64,000 nt of DNA from CAXMNX01 sp964194845 (GCA_964194845.1 CAXMNX010000017.1:67116-131115); one strand, 5' to 3'; positions 1 through 9,150 are shown, counted from the stretch's first letter. Program-made: numbers and translations. The notes: generated by a model not told the origin, from the letters alone.

Positions 1-1
1 A

Positions 2-1033
2 ATTCTGAACGCGATGCACGCCTCAGCGCTTTCGGGCCACACCGGCTATTCGGCAATGCCGGGAACGGACGCGCTGCGTGATGCCATCGCCCAGCGGATC
101 AATGACCGGACGGGCGTGCCGACATCGCGTGGCAACGTCGTTGTGACACCCGGCGGTCAGGCGGCGTTGTTCGCCGCCCATGTGGCGGCCTGCGATCCCG
201 GCGACAAAGCGCTTTTCATCGACCCCTATTACGCCACCTACCCCGGCACGATCCGTGGCGCCGGTGCTGTTGCTTGTCCGGTCGAGGCACGTGCTGAACT
301 TGGTTTTCAACCATCTGCATCCGACCTGAGCGAGGCCGCGAATGGCGCGGTATCGCTTCTGATCAACTCGCCCAACAATCCCACCGGCGTTGTCTATGAC
401 CGCGACACGCTCGACGGCATCTCGGGCGTGTGCAAAGACAGCGATCTGTTGCTGATCTCGGACGAGGTTTATGACACTGAAGTCTGGCAAGGCCAGCATC
501 TGAGTCCGCGCACGCTTCCGGGCATGGCAGATCGCACATTGGTTGCAGGATCATTGTCGAAAAGCCACTCAATGACCGGCAGCCGCCTTGGGTGGCTGGT
601 GGGGCCGGAGAACGCCATTGATCATCTGATAAACCTTTCGACCCACACCACATACGGCGTGCCAGGGTTTATTCAGGACGCGGGGCTGTTTGCGTTGCAG
701 CAGGGTATTGAGTTTGAGGCTCAAGTCGCCGAGCCGTTCCGGCGGCGTCACATAGCGGTGGCCGACTATTTTGCCAGACGCGGAATTCCAACCGTGCCAT
801 CGGAAGCGACGATGTATCTGATAGTGGATATTCGTGCGACCGGGCTTTCCGGCGACCAGTTTGCCAACCGATTGCTCGACGATCACGGCATCGCGGTTAT
901 GCCCGGTGAAAGTTTTGGCCGCGCCGCCACAGGCCATTTGCGCGTGGCGCTGACGGTTGAGGATCAGCGCCTTCTGGCCGCGGTCACAAAACTCGCCGAT
1001 CTGGCCGACCAACTGATGGCGGCAGTGGCATGA
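2..1033 (+). CDS. Class I/II PLP-dependent aminotransferase, 5' end missing
   Basis: Fold-type I aminotransferase cut by the left window edge; the frame is open to base 2, so the first ATG at base 14 is probably internal. The large-domain motifs are present: SPNNPTG (substrate and PLP contacts), SDEVYD (Asp to the pyridine nitrogen) and SLSKSHSMTGSRLGW, whose Lys (residue 183 counted from base 14) should form the Schiff base; the Arg in GHLRVAL would bind the substrate carboxylate. It probably interconverts an amino acid and a 2-oxo acid in the cytoplasm; the substrate cannot be read from sequence. The stop overlaps the next start by four bases (ATGA), implying translational coupling to the lyase gene. 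Confidence 0.9.
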   Translation: MLNAMHASALSGHTGYSAMPGTDALRDAIAQRINDRTGVPTSRGNVVVTPGGQAALFAAHVAACDPGDKALFIDPYYATYPGTIRGAGAVACPVEARAELGFQPSASDLSEAANGAVSLLINSPNNPTGVVYDRDTLDGISGVCKDSDLLLISDEVYDTEVWQGQHLSPRTLPGMADRTLVAGSLSKSHSMTGSRLGWLVGPENAIDHLINLSTHTTYGVPGFIQDAGLFALQQGIEFEAQVAEPFRRRHIAVADYFARRGIPTVPSEATMYLIVDIRATGLSGDQFANRLLDDHGIAVMPGESFGRAATGHLRVALTVEDQRLLAAVTKLADLADQLMAAVA

Positions 1034-1839
1034 CATTTCGCGACATCCACAAGCCCGGTGATCCATTTGTATTGGCAAACGCCTGGGATGCCGGGTCGGC
1101 AAAAATGCTCGCGGCCCTTGGTGCCGAAGCGATTGCGACTTCGTCTGCCGCACATGCCTTTACGCTTGGCCGCCCCGACGGCGGGACGATCACCCGCGAC
1201 GAGACTTTGGCCCATGCGCAGGATCTTATAGCCGCCGTCAACGTTCCCATATCCGGTGACTTTGAAGACGGTTTTGGGCAAGACCCTGAAACTGTTGCCG
1301 AAACCGTGCGATTAAGTGCCGAGATCGGTCTTGCTGGTATTGGCATCGAAGACGCGCTTTTTCCCGATGACAGGGCCTATGACTTCGATCTGGCGGTGGA
1401 ACGTATCCGCGCGGCGGTGTCTGCCGCCCGCGCACTTCCCAACGACTTTGTTCTGGTCGCACGTGCCGACGGGATCATGAATGGCCACTATGAAATCGAC
1501 GAGGCTCTGCGCCGAATTCGCGCTTTCGACGAAGCCGGTGCCGATTGTCTATATGTTCCGATGCCGAAAACAATCGGCGATCTGAAAGCGGTCATTGCGG
1601 CCACAAAGAAGCCTGTGAACGTGCTGGTCGCTGGCCAGTACGCCGGGCATTCGCGGGCCGAGTTCGCCGCGATGGGGGCTGCGCGACTGTCGCTGGGTTC
1701 GGCCTTGGCGCGGGCAACGCACAAGACGCTTCACGATGCGGCTCACGCGATTTTGGACCGTGGCGATTTTTCGATGCTGAAAAGGGCCCTGCCCGGCGAT
1801 GTCGCCGACGCGCTGCTTGCCAAAGGGTCGCACGACTAA
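1030..1839 (+). CDS. Isocitrate lyase/PEP mutase family protein
   Basis: A 269-residue TIM-barrel enzyme of the ICL/PEP-mutase superfamily. Visible hallmarks are the N-terminal NAWDAGSAKML segment, SGDFEDGFG (metal-binding acidic residues), GIGIEDALFPD and LVARADG. The family cleaves or forms C-C or P-C bonds of 2-oxo acids (methylisocitrate lyase, oxaloacetate decarboxylase, phosphonopyruvate enzymes). The long catalytic loop with the KKCGH motif of true isocitrate lyases is absent, so a small 2-oxo-acid lyase is more likely. It starts within the aminotransferase stop (ATGA). The pairing suggests sequential steps on the same compound, but this is inference. Confidence 0.8.
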   Translation: MTFRDIHKPGDPFVLANAWDAGSAKMLAALGAEAIATSSAAHAFTLGRPDGGTITRDETLAHAQDLIAAVNVPISGDFEDGFGQDPETVAETVRLSAEIGLAGIGIEDALFPDDRAYDFDLAVERIRAAVSAARALPNDFVLVARADGIMNGHYEIDEALRRIRAFDEAGADCLYVPMPKTIGDLKAVIAATKKPVNVLVAGQYAGHSRAEFAAMGAARLSLGSALARATHKTLHDAAHAILDRGDFSMLKRALPGDVADALLAKGSHD

Positions 1840-1841
1840 AT

Positions 1842-2306
1842 TCAGGCGGGTACCACTGGATCGCCAACCTCAACAGCGCCGGGGCTGACGACTTCGCAAT
1901 AGACACCACCGTGCCCCCGCATCGCGGTAAATCCACCGTGCCCAAGCTGCTTTTCCATGCGCGAACACGGCGGACAGGGGCCAATGATCTCAACGACTGA
2001 CTGCCCGACGCGAAGGCGTGCCTTTCGATAGCCGAGCAAATTCAACCCCGACACAACCACGTTTCGCCGAAGCAACGCCGGATCAACATCATCCAGACCC
2101 GCCAGCGTGGCGATGACGGGCAGATGTTCGGCCTGGATAAGTGTCACCGCGCGCTTGCCAGCTCGCGCATGATCACCGTCAAATCCGTCGATATTCAGCT
2201 GGCCACATAGCACCGATACCGGATCGACCAACCGTTCGGGACGCAGAAAAATTGCCTCGACCCGTCCGGGCCGGGCGTGGCGCGCCATCATTTCCGCAAG
2301 GCTCAT
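1842..2306 (-). CDS. MOSC domain-containing protein
   Basis: A 154-residue protein consisting of essentially one MOSC (molybdenum cofactor sulfurase C-terminal) domain. The GPCPPCSRME segment carries the conserved Cys typical of the family, preceded by NVVVSGLNLLG and followed by RGHGGVYCEVV. MOSC proteins handle Moco-bound sulfur or act as Moco-dependent reductases (YiiM and mARC types); a stand-alone domain like this is often left as a putative sulfurase. It converges on the lyase gene with a 2-base gap. It is followed upstream, on the same strand, by the DUF1330 gene and alaS, probably as one transcript. Confidence 0.85.
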   Translation of the reverse strand: MSLAEMMARHARPGRVEAIFLRPERLVDPVSVLCGQLNIDGFDGDHARAGKRAVTLIQAEHLPVIATLAGLDDVDPALLRRNVVVSGLNLLGYRKARLRVGQSVVEIIGPCPPCSRMEKQLGHGGFTAMRGHGGVYCEVVSPGAVEVGDPVVPA

Positions 2307-2314
2307 AGCGCGGC

Positions 2315-2602
2315 CTAATCGTTGGTCTCGATCACCATCAAATCACGCTCGGACGCCGCTTTGGCAAGTTTGACAGCCTCCTGATAACGCGGGTCGTTGT
2401 AAGCCGCCTCTGCCGCTTCCACCGAGGGAAACCGCGCGACAACATTGCGTTTGCGCTCGCGCCCCTCGAATTGCACAAACCGCCCACCGCGTGCGATAAA
2501 CTCGCCGCCGTGCTCGGGGATAACAACCGACGCGACCTTGACATACTCGCCATACTTGTCGGCGTCCGTCACATCGACATGCGCGATCCAAAGTGCACCC
2601 AT
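2315..2602 (-). CDS. DUF1330 family protein
   Basis: A 95-residue protein with the ferredoxin-like alpha+beta barrel signature of DUF1330: an N-terminal beta strand (LWIAHVDV), a Tyr-rich helix (DKYGEYV) and FPSVEAAEAAYNDPRYQEAVKLA. No catalytic residues are recognised and no function is known for the family. Its start abuts the alaS stop (2602/2603), so it is likely co-transcribed downstream of alaS. Confidence 0.8.
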   Translation of the reverse strand: MGALWIAHVDVTDADKYGEYVKVASVVIPEHGGEFIARGGRFVQFEGRERKRNVVARFPSVEAAEAAYNDPRYQEAVKLAKAASERDLMVIETND

Positions 2603-5254
2603 TTAGCCCTCCATTAATTTCATTACCGCGGCGATTGCCGCATCCGCGTTGTCCGCGTTTTCGCCGCCGCCGCGTGCCATATCCGCGCGGCCACCGCCGC
2701 CCTTGCCGCCGAGTTCCGCGACCGCAGCGCGGACCATATCGACCGCCGATAGATCGTCGGTCAGATCACCGGTCACGCCCGCAGCGACCGCCGCTTTGTC
2801 ACCGGTGTCAGCAATCAGAAGAACCGCCCCGGAACCCAGGCGCGCTTTGTGCTCGTCGATCAACGGCGGCAAATCCTTGCCGCTGACACCGCTAAGAACT
2901 TGGGCGTGAAAGGCAATCCCGTTGACCGACAGCGCGTCAATCTCGGCACCGCCGCCACCCATAGCAAGTTGTCGCCGCAAATCCGCAACTTCGCCAGCTA
3001 GCGCCTTTCGTTCATCTTGAAGCGCGCTAATTCGACCGATGACCTCGGCGGGCTGGGCTTTTAGTTGTAGCGCCACTTCAGACAGCCGATTGTCCTGATC
3101 CGAAAGATGTCGGAAAGCAGCCTCGCCGGTCAGCGCTTCGATCCGGCGCACGCCCGCCGACGACGCACTGTCGCCAAGGGCCACAAAGACACCAATATCG
3201 CCGGTGCGCTGCACATGAGTGCCACCGCAAAGCTCGATGGAATAGGTCCGACCATCCAGGCCCTTGCCAGTGTCCCCGGACCCCATCGAGACAACACGAA
3301 CTTCATCGCCGTATTTCTCGCCAAAAAGCGCCTGCGCTCCGATCTCGCGCGCCTCATCCGGTGTCATAATCCGGGTCTCGACGGGGGTGTTTTGGCGTAT
3401 AAAGGCATTCACCTCGCGCTCAATTCCCCTAAGCTCGTCACCCGACAGCGCCATGTTATGGCTGAAATCGAAGCGCAAACGATCCGGGGCGTTCAATGAC
3501 CCACGCTGTGCCACGTGATCACCGAGCGCCTGCCTGAGTGCTTCGTGCAGCAGATGCGTGCCGGAATGGTTCGCGCGAATAGAAGTGCGGCGGCCATGAT
3601 CAACTGCCAGTTCGGCCCCGTCGCCGACCGTAATTGTTCCTTCAAGAACCGTGCTGAAGTGTATGAAAACACCGGCAGATTTTTTGGTATCTGTAATGCG
3701 CGCAAAGCCGGTTTCGGACTTCAGCGTTCCGGTGTCGCCAACCTGACCACCCGCTTCAGCATAGAACGGTGTCTGGTTCACGACAATCTGTACCGCCTCG
3801 CCCTTCCCGGCAGATGAAACCGGCGCGCCGTCCTGCACCAGCGCAAGCACCTGACCCTCGGCAACTTCGGTGTCATAGCCCAAAAACTCGGTCGCCCCAT
3901 GTTCTTCAGCCAGATCGAACCAGATCGTCGCATCCTTAGTCTCCCCCGATCCCGCCCAGGCCGCCCGTGCCTTTGCTTTTTGTTCAGCCATGGCCGCGTC
4001 AAACCCGGAAACATCCACCGAAAGCCCCTTCTCGCGCAACGCATCCTGGGTCAGATCAAGCGGGAAGCCGAAAGTGTCGTAAAGTTTGAATGCGGCCTCG
4101 CCCGGAAGATCGGTGCCGCCGGGAAGCTTTGCCAATTCATCGTCCAAAAGCCGCAAACCCCGATCCAGCGTTTCCAGGAACCGGCCTTCTTCTAGCCTGA
4201 GCGTCTCTTCGATCAGCGCCTGCGCGCGGCCAAGTTCAGGATAGGCCTGCCCCATCTCGGTCACCAGCGAAGGAACAAGCCGATACATGACCGGGTCTTT
4301 CGCGCCCAGAAGATGGGCGTGGCGCATCGCGCGCCGCATGATCCGCCTCAGCACATAACCACGGCCCTCGTTCGAGGGCATCACGCCATCGGCGATCAGA
4401 AACGAAGTCGAACGCAGGTGATCCGCGATCACGCGGTTATGCACCTTGCCGGGGCCGTCCGGATCGCTGGACGTGGCGTTTGCCGCAGCCTCGATCAGCG
4501 CCCGCATCAGGTCGGTATCATAATTGTCGTGCTTGCCTTGCAAAAGCGCGCCGACGCGTTCCAGCCCCATGCCGGTGTCGATGGATTGCGCCGCCAGTTC
4601 GCGGCGGCTGCCATCCTCAAGCTGCTCGAATTGCATGAAAACAAGGTTCCAGATCTCGATGAACCGGTCGCCGTGCTCGTCCGCGCTGCCCGGCGGGCCG
4701 CCCCAGATGTGATCGCCGTGGTCGTAGAAAATCTCGGAGGATGGCCCACAGGGACCCGTCGGTCCCATCATCCAGAAATTATCGTCCGTCGCGATGCGGA
4801 TGATACGATCATCAGGCAGGCCCGCGTGCTTTTTCCAGATATCCGCCGCCTCGTCATCGGTGTGATAAACCGTGACCAGCAATTTCGATGCGTCGATGCC
4901 AAAGTCTTTGGTCAACAGATCCCAGGCGAACGGGATCGCGTCGTCCTTGAAATAATCTCCAAAGGAAAAATTGCCCAGCATCTCGAAAAACGTGTGGTGT
5001 CGCGCGGTGTATCCGACGTTATCCAGATCATTGTGTTTGCCACCCGCCCGCACGCAGCGCTGTGAAGTCGCGGCGCGTTTGTAGTCGCGATGTTCGACAC
5101 CTGTGAAAAGATTTTTGAACTGCACCATCCCCGAATTCACGAACATCAGTGTTGGATCATTGCGCGGAACAAGCGGCGAGCTGTCGACGACGCGGTGGTC
5201 GTTCTGTTCAAAGAAGCTCAAAAAGGAAGAGCGGATCTCGTTGAGGCTGATCAT
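2603..5254 (-). CDS. alaS: Alanyl-tRNA synthetase
   Basis: Charges tRNA-Ala with alanine in the cytoplasm; 883 residues, normal for a full-length bacterial AlaRS. The class II catalytic core is at the N terminus (FVNSGMVQFKNLFTG, then RHHTFFEMLGNFSFGDYFK, which is motif 2). The editing domain shows the metal-binding pair NHSGTHLLHEAL and CGGTHVQRTGDIG, and the C-terminal C-Ala domain contains the GGKGGGGRADMARGGG glycine-rich segment. The ATG at 5254 opens directly onto the canonical MISLNEIRSSFLSFFEQ. It lies downstream of recA on the same strand, the usual alphaproteobacterial order. Confidence 0.98.
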   Translation of the reverse strand: MISLNEIRSSFLSFFEQNDHRVVDSSPLVPRNDPTLMFVNSGMVQFKNLFTGVEHRDYKRAATSQRCVRAGGKHNDLDNVGYTARHHTFFEMLGNFSFGDYFKDDAIPFAWDLLTKDFGIDASKLLVTVYHTDDEAADIWKKHAGLPDDRIIRIATDDNFWMMGPTGPCGPSSEIFYDHGDHIWGGPPGSADEHGDRFIEIWNLVFMQFEQLEDGSRRELAAQSIDTGMGLERVGALLQGKHDNYDTDLMRALIEAAANATSSDPDGPGKVHNRVIADHLRSTSFLIADGVMPSNEGRGYVLRRIMRRAMRHAHLLGAKDPVMYRLVPSLVTEMGQAYPELGRAQALIEETLRLEEGRFLETLDRGLRLLDDELAKLPGGTDLPGEAAFKLYDTFGFPLDLTQDALREKGLSVDVSGFDAAMAEQKAKARAAWAGSGETKDATIWFDLAEEHGATEFLGYDTEVAEGQVLALVQDGAPVSSAGKGEAVQIVVNQTPFYAEAGGQVGDTGTLKSETGFARITDTKKSAGVFIHFSTVLEGTITVGDGAELAVDHGRRTSIRANHSGTHLLHEALRQALGDHVAQRGSLNAPDRLRFDFSHNMALSGDELRGIEREVNAFIRQNTPVETRIMTPDEAREIGAQALFGEKYGDEVRVVSMGSGDTGKGLDGRTYSIELCGGTHVQRTGDIGVFVALGDSASSAGVRRIEALTGEAAFRHLSDQDNRLSEVALQLKAQPAEVIGRISALQDERKALAGEVADLRRQLAMGGGGAEIDALSVNGIAFHAQVLSGVSGKDLPPLIDEHKARLGSGAVLLIADTGDKAAVAAGVTGDLTDDLSAVDMVRAAVAELGGKGGGGRADMARGGGENADNADAAIAAVMKLMEG

Positions 5255-5598
5255 GGAGCACGCAGGTTAGCTAAGGCCGAGCCTTCCGATACCGTTTTCG
5301 CAACAAGGGGTAAAGCGCAGTTCGCGACCGCGGTGAATGCGCCTTATGCAGAGCGGGGGTGCGAGGGGCCGACCCCTCGCGCTCCGCGGAGTATTTTCAC
5401 CAGGAAGAATGGGAAAAGACGCCGCCTTCACAAGCAGCGCCTTGACGAAGAAGTTTCCTTCTTCCTGGGCGGTCATCGGCGCCCCCGCCTGTACGGCACC
5501 GACAATTTGAAACAATTTTTCTTTCTTCCTGGTTGAATTATGCCCACCGGAGGCGAAAACCGGCCGTCGATCCAGCGGCGACGCAAGGCAATGTAGAA
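5255..5598. other. recA-alaS intergenic region, no gene seen
   Basis: A 344-base gap between the recA stop and alaS start. It holds copy 1 of a dispersed hairpin repeat (5361-5409) and two further CTTCCTGG-like fragments (around 5460 and 5525). An 82-codon open frame on the minus strand is largely translated repeat and is not believed to be a gene. Confidence 0.6.
5361..5409 (+). repeat. Dispersed hairpin repeat, copy 1
   Basis: A perfect 8-bp stem (GCGAGGGG / CCCCTCGC, loop CCGA, 5361-5380) is followed by GCTCCGCGGAGTATTTTC and then ACCAGGAAGAA. A related element in opposite orientation lies at 15051-15096. The hairpin followed by GAGTATTT resembles elements I associate with Rhodobacteraceae intergenic regions; a terminator or REP-like role is inference. 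Confidence 0.6.
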
Positions 5599-6681
5599 TT
5601 ATGCCTCGATCAAACCGTCGTCGTCGTCGCTGACAACTTCTGCTTTTTTCTCGAAGTCCAGCCCATGGGCCGCGCGGATTTTGTCTTCGATTTCCCAGGC
5701 GGTATCGGCGTTTTCCTTCAGGAACACCTTGGCGTTTTCGCGTCCCTGCCCGATGCGTTCGTCGGCATAGCTATACCAGGACCCCGATTTCTCGACCACG
5801 CCCGCTTTGACCCCAAGATCAATAAGTTCGCCCGTTTTCGAGATACCTTCGCCATACATGATATCGAACTCGACCTGCTTGAAGGGTGGTGCGACCTTGT
5901 TCTTTACCACTTTCACGCGGGTCGCATTGCCGACAATCTCGTCACGATCCTTGATCGCGCCGATCCGGCGGATATCAAGGCGAACGGAGGAATAAAACTT
6001 CAGCGCATTGCCGCCCGTCGTCGTTTCGGGCGAACCAAACATCACACCGATCTTCATCCGGATCTGGTTGATGAAGATCACCATGCATTTCGAGCGCGCA
6101 ATCGAACTGGTCAGTTTGCGCATCGCCTGGCTCATCAGACGGGCATGTACGCCGACGCTTGCGTCACCCATGTCGCCTTCCAGTTCCGACTTCGGGGTCA
6201 GGGCCGCAACTGAATCGATCACAACCATCGCCACCGCGCCCGAGCGCACCAGCGTATCAACAATCTCAAGCGCCTGTTCGCCAGTGTCGGGCTGCGAGAT
6301 CAGCAGTTCTTCCAGGTTCACGCCCAGTTTCTTGGCATATTGCGGATCAAGCGCATGTTCGGCGTCGACAAAGGCGCAGACACCGCCGGTCTTCTGCTCT
6401 TCCGCCACGCAATGCAGCGTCAGTGTCGTCTTGCCGGATGATTCTGGCCCATAAATCTCAACGACCCGGCCCTTTGGCAGACCGCCGATGCCCAGCGCGA
6501 TATCAAGGCCCAGTGACCCGGTCGAGGTTGCCTCGATCTCGGGGATCACGTTGTCGCCGCCGAGCTTCATGATCGAGCCCTTGCCGAACTGTCGTTCGAT
6601 CTGTGCAAGTGCAGATTCGAGCGCTTTCGACTTGTCGCTTGTTTTTTTGTCGGTCATGTCCAGAATTTCAGCTGCACCCAT
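5599..6681 (-). CDS. recA: Recombinase A
   Basis: RecA strand-exchange protein and LexA co-protease, 360 residues from the chosen start (MGAAEILDMTDKK). The Walker A box GPESSGKT is at residues 78-85 and Walker B lies in VVIDSVAAL; loop L2 contains GSPETTTGGNALKFYSSVR. The acidic C terminus (SDDDDGLIEA) is typical. The open frame runs back to 6789, but that would place the LexA box and promoter inside the coding region. The ATG at 6681 has AAGGA 10 bases upstream and matches the usual alphaproteobacterial N terminus. Expression should be SOS-inducible through the box at 6733-6747. Confidence 0.97.
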   Translation of the reverse strand: MGAAEILDMTDKKTSDKSKALESALAQIERQFGKGSIMKLGGDNVIPEIEATSTGSLGLDIALGIGGLPKGRVVEIYGPESSGKTTLTLHCVAEEQKTGGVCAFVDAEHALDPQYAKKLGVNLEELLISQPDTGEQALEIVDTLVRSGAVAMVVIDSVAALTPKSELEGDMGDASVGVHARLMSQAMRKLTSSIARSKCMVIFINQIRMKIGVMFGSPETTTGGNALKFYSSVRLDIRRIGAIKDRDEIVGNATRVKVVKNKVAPPFKQVEFDIMYGEGISKTGELIDLGVKAGVVEKSGSWYSYADERIGQGRENAKVFLKENADTAWEIEDKIRAAHGLDFEKKAEVVSDDDDGLIEA

Positions 6682-6732
6682 TGGTCCTATTTCCTTATTC
6701 CATAGCCGCAGACCCGCGGCAATGATGCTCAT

Positions 6733-6747
6733 GTTCGCTTCTTGTTC
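6733..6747. promoter_or_regulatory. LexA (SOS) box of recA
   Basis: GTTC-GCTTCTT-GTTC, an exact match to the alphaproteobacterial LexA direct repeat GTTC-N7-GTTC. It sits 51 bases upstream of the recA ATG and just downstream of the predicted -10, where a repressor would block initiation. Confidence 0.88.
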
Positions 6748-6757
6748 TTGTTTCGCG

Positions 6758-6786
6758 TGTATGGGACCAAAACGAGAACACTTCAA
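6758..6786 (-). promoter_or_regulatory. Probable recA promoter
   Basis: Read on the minus strand: TTGAAG (6781-6786), a 17-base spacer, then CATACA (6758-6763). The predicted start site, around 6750, abuts the LexA box. Confidence 0.55.
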
Positions 6787-6818
6787 CAACTTTATTCAAA
6801 TACTCTGTACCCGGCGGA

Positions 6819-6833
6819 TTAACAGGACGTTAC
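6819..6833. promoter_or_regulatory. CtrA-like site, one mismatch
   Basis: TTAA-CAGGACG-TTAC, one base from the TTAA-N7-TTAA CtrA consensus, in the short gap between cckA and recA and upstream of the recA promoter. One-mismatch sites are expected several times per 64 kb by chance, so position is the main argument. Confidence 0.3.
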
Positions 6834-6837
6834 CGCG

Positions 6838-9104
6838 CTAGGAGAGCTGGCGCTGAACCACGTTGGTCAGTTGCGTCAGGGAAAACGGCTTGGGCAGGAA
6901 GACCGAGTTTGGAACCCGCGCCTAATTTTCCGCCAGGCTTTCTTCGGCATATCCTGACACGAAGACAACGCGTGTATTGGGGCGATCTTTGAGAGCTTGG
7001 CGCACCCAGGTCGGGCCGTCCAGCCCGGGCATGATGACGTCGGTGACAAACACGTCTATCTCAAGCTCTTGATTTTCTAATATTTTCAATGCAGCTTCCG
7101 CATTTTCCGCTTCCAGGACGGTATAGCCGCGCATTCTGAGCGCCCGCGAAGCAAACGCCCGTACCGGCGCCTCATCTTCAACCAAAAGGATCACGCCTTC
7201 GCCGCGTGGGGTCGCGTAAGAGACCGGCTTTTCTTGTTCAGCAATTGGTGACGCGGGCCTGCGGTGCGCCGGAAAAAACAGCGTAAATCTGGTGCCCTTT
7301 CCAACCTCGCTTTCGGCAAAAATAAAGCCACCGGTTTGTTTGACGATGCCATAGGCGGTGGAAAGCCCCAGCCCGGTGCCCTCGCCGATTTTTTTGGTCG
7401 TGAAAAATGGTTCGAAGATCTTTGGCAGCTTGTCAGGGTCAATTCCCTGCCCGCGGTCGGAAATTTCAACGACAATGTAATCGCCAGGCGGCACTTTCGC
7501 GCGGTCACGTTCAAGTTCGGCTTTGACCGCCTTGGGCCGCACACGAATTTCGATCGGACCCCCATCGGGCATCGCATCGCGGGCGTTCACGACCAGGTTC
7601 ATGACCACCTGCTCAAACTGCCGCCGATCGGCGCGAATGACCCGATCCGTGTCTTCGATCTTCAGATCCAGCGTGACTTTCTCGCCGACCAGCCGGTTCA
7701 AGAGGTGCGTGAGGTCGGACATCGTGTCGCGGAGGTCCAGCGGTTGTGGTTTCAGGTTTTGCTTTCGCGAAAAAGCCAGCAACTGGCCCACCAGGCTTGC
7801 AGCCCGATTGGCATTTTGACTGATCTGTACAAGATCGGAATAGTCGGGATCGCCCTCGTCGTGGCGCAAAAGCAGCAGATCGCAATGGCCGCTGATTGCG
7901 GTCAGCAGATTATTGAAATCATGCGCAACACCTCCTGCCAGCTGACCGATTGCCTGCATTTTCTGGCTTTGGACAAACTGCGCTTCGAGCGATTTAAGCT
8001 CGGTGGCGTCGTTCAGGATCCCGACCAGTCGCGTTTGGCCCTTCTCAACCACGCGCCCGACCGAGATTTGCAGATAAGGCTCTTTGCCCGGCAGCGTTGC
8101 CCGAACGAACTCTGATTTCAGCAGCCCGCGTCCCGCCGCCGCGTCGGCAAGCCATTCGCTGATCGGCCGCCCCATGCCTTCGACCAGATCGTAAAGCGGC
8201 GGCAGCGTGCCCTCTGTCAATGACAGCAATTGCCGCGCTGGCGCGTTGGCCGATGTGATTGATCCATCGACCGCGATCTCCAGAACCGGAACCGGCAACC
8301 CATCTAGTACACCGACTTCGGGCGCGGTTAGTGGCGCGCCGGGCAGATTTTCGACCGCGATAGACTGCTCTTGTGCAACATAGACAATGTCGCGACGGCC
8401 ATTTTCAGGTGCCAAGGCAATTGCCCGATGGCCAGCGAGCTCAGGCGGCGATCTTCCGACGACGTCGATATCCTTGAATTTCTCCTGTGCCGATGCGTTG
8501 GCCTTTTCGATGGTTCCGTCCTCGGCAGCGACAATGTCGGCATTGATCCCGAAAACACGCTCAACGCCGCGCTCCGGTCAAAGGTCTCCAGACGCCAGGC
8601 AAGCAAATCCTCGGCGGCAAGGCGCACCCCGACCCGCATCAGGTGCAACCGTGTCTGAACATCCTCGAAGGCATCGCCGCCAAGCGAAGCGGCGATAATG
8701 AGCCGTTCAATCAGACCGTCGGCAGATGCAATTTGCGGCCTTAGAACTGCCGCCATGCTGCCCGCCGGTTCCGCCCCCAACGCAACCGCTTCGGCGTTCG
8801 CGAACAAAAGCCGCCCCTTTCGGTTTGTCAGCAATACCGGTGTCGCCGCAACTCCTGCATGTTTCCGCAACTGCCGGAGACTGAGAAATTGCGCGAATTT
8901 CTGTCGCAGTTGCGCCGCCCAGATCAATCCGCCCGCGGCGAACAATCCCGCCGCCGCGCCAAGTGCGACAATCCCCAAAGGCACCGAAGGCATCAACAGT
9001 GCGATGGCAAGCACCAACCCTGAGCTGCCAAACAGCGGCCATGGCCGCAGCACGCCCGTCAATGGCCCCGATACGGCACCGTTTGGTTCGACCGTTGATG
9101 TCAT
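6838..9104 (-). pseudogene. cckA: CckA-type hybrid histidine kinase, broken by frameshift and amber codon
   Basis: Reads as one CckA gene in two frames. The first frame (9104 to about 8570) has two N-terminal membrane segments and a PAS-like part ending at AWRLETFDR. The protein then continues one frame away (ERGVERVFGINADIVAAEDG...), with a TGA in that frame just before the junction, so about one base is missing. The second frame holds another PAS, the H-box GGVAHDFNNLLTAISGHCDLL, HATPase boxes (NLVVNARDAM, GTGLGLST) and a receiver domain with DVFVTDVIMPGLDG. After SGYAEESLAEN (TAG at 6922-6924) the same frame continues ARVPNSVFLPKPFSLTQLTNVVQRQLS to a TAG at 6838. The invariant receiver Lys in KPF lies beyond the premature stop. 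CckA normally phosphorylates ChpT/CtrA. The start has AAGGGG upstream. Confidence 0.88.
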
Positions 9105-9150
9105 CCACGCCCCTTCGACATGCAGTCTGATTAAGGGTCGTAGAAAATCG

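Noticed and set aside
4313..5065. 250-codon plus-strand frame opposite alaS
   Set aside because: Antisense shadow of a highly conserved coding sequence; composition is an artefact of alaS codon use.
5267..5515. 82-codon minus-strand open frame between recA and alaS
   Set aside because: Largely translation of the dispersed repeat; no ribosome-binding site and no recognisable domain.
7264..8115. 283-codon plus-strand frame opposite the kinase gene
   Set aside because: Shadow of the histidine kinase domain; no family resemblance.
8540..8590. Programmed -1 frameshift as explanation for the split cckA frames
   Set aside because: No X-XXY-YYZ slippery heptamer or obvious downstream structure, and the separate amber codon at the 3' end argues for decay or error.
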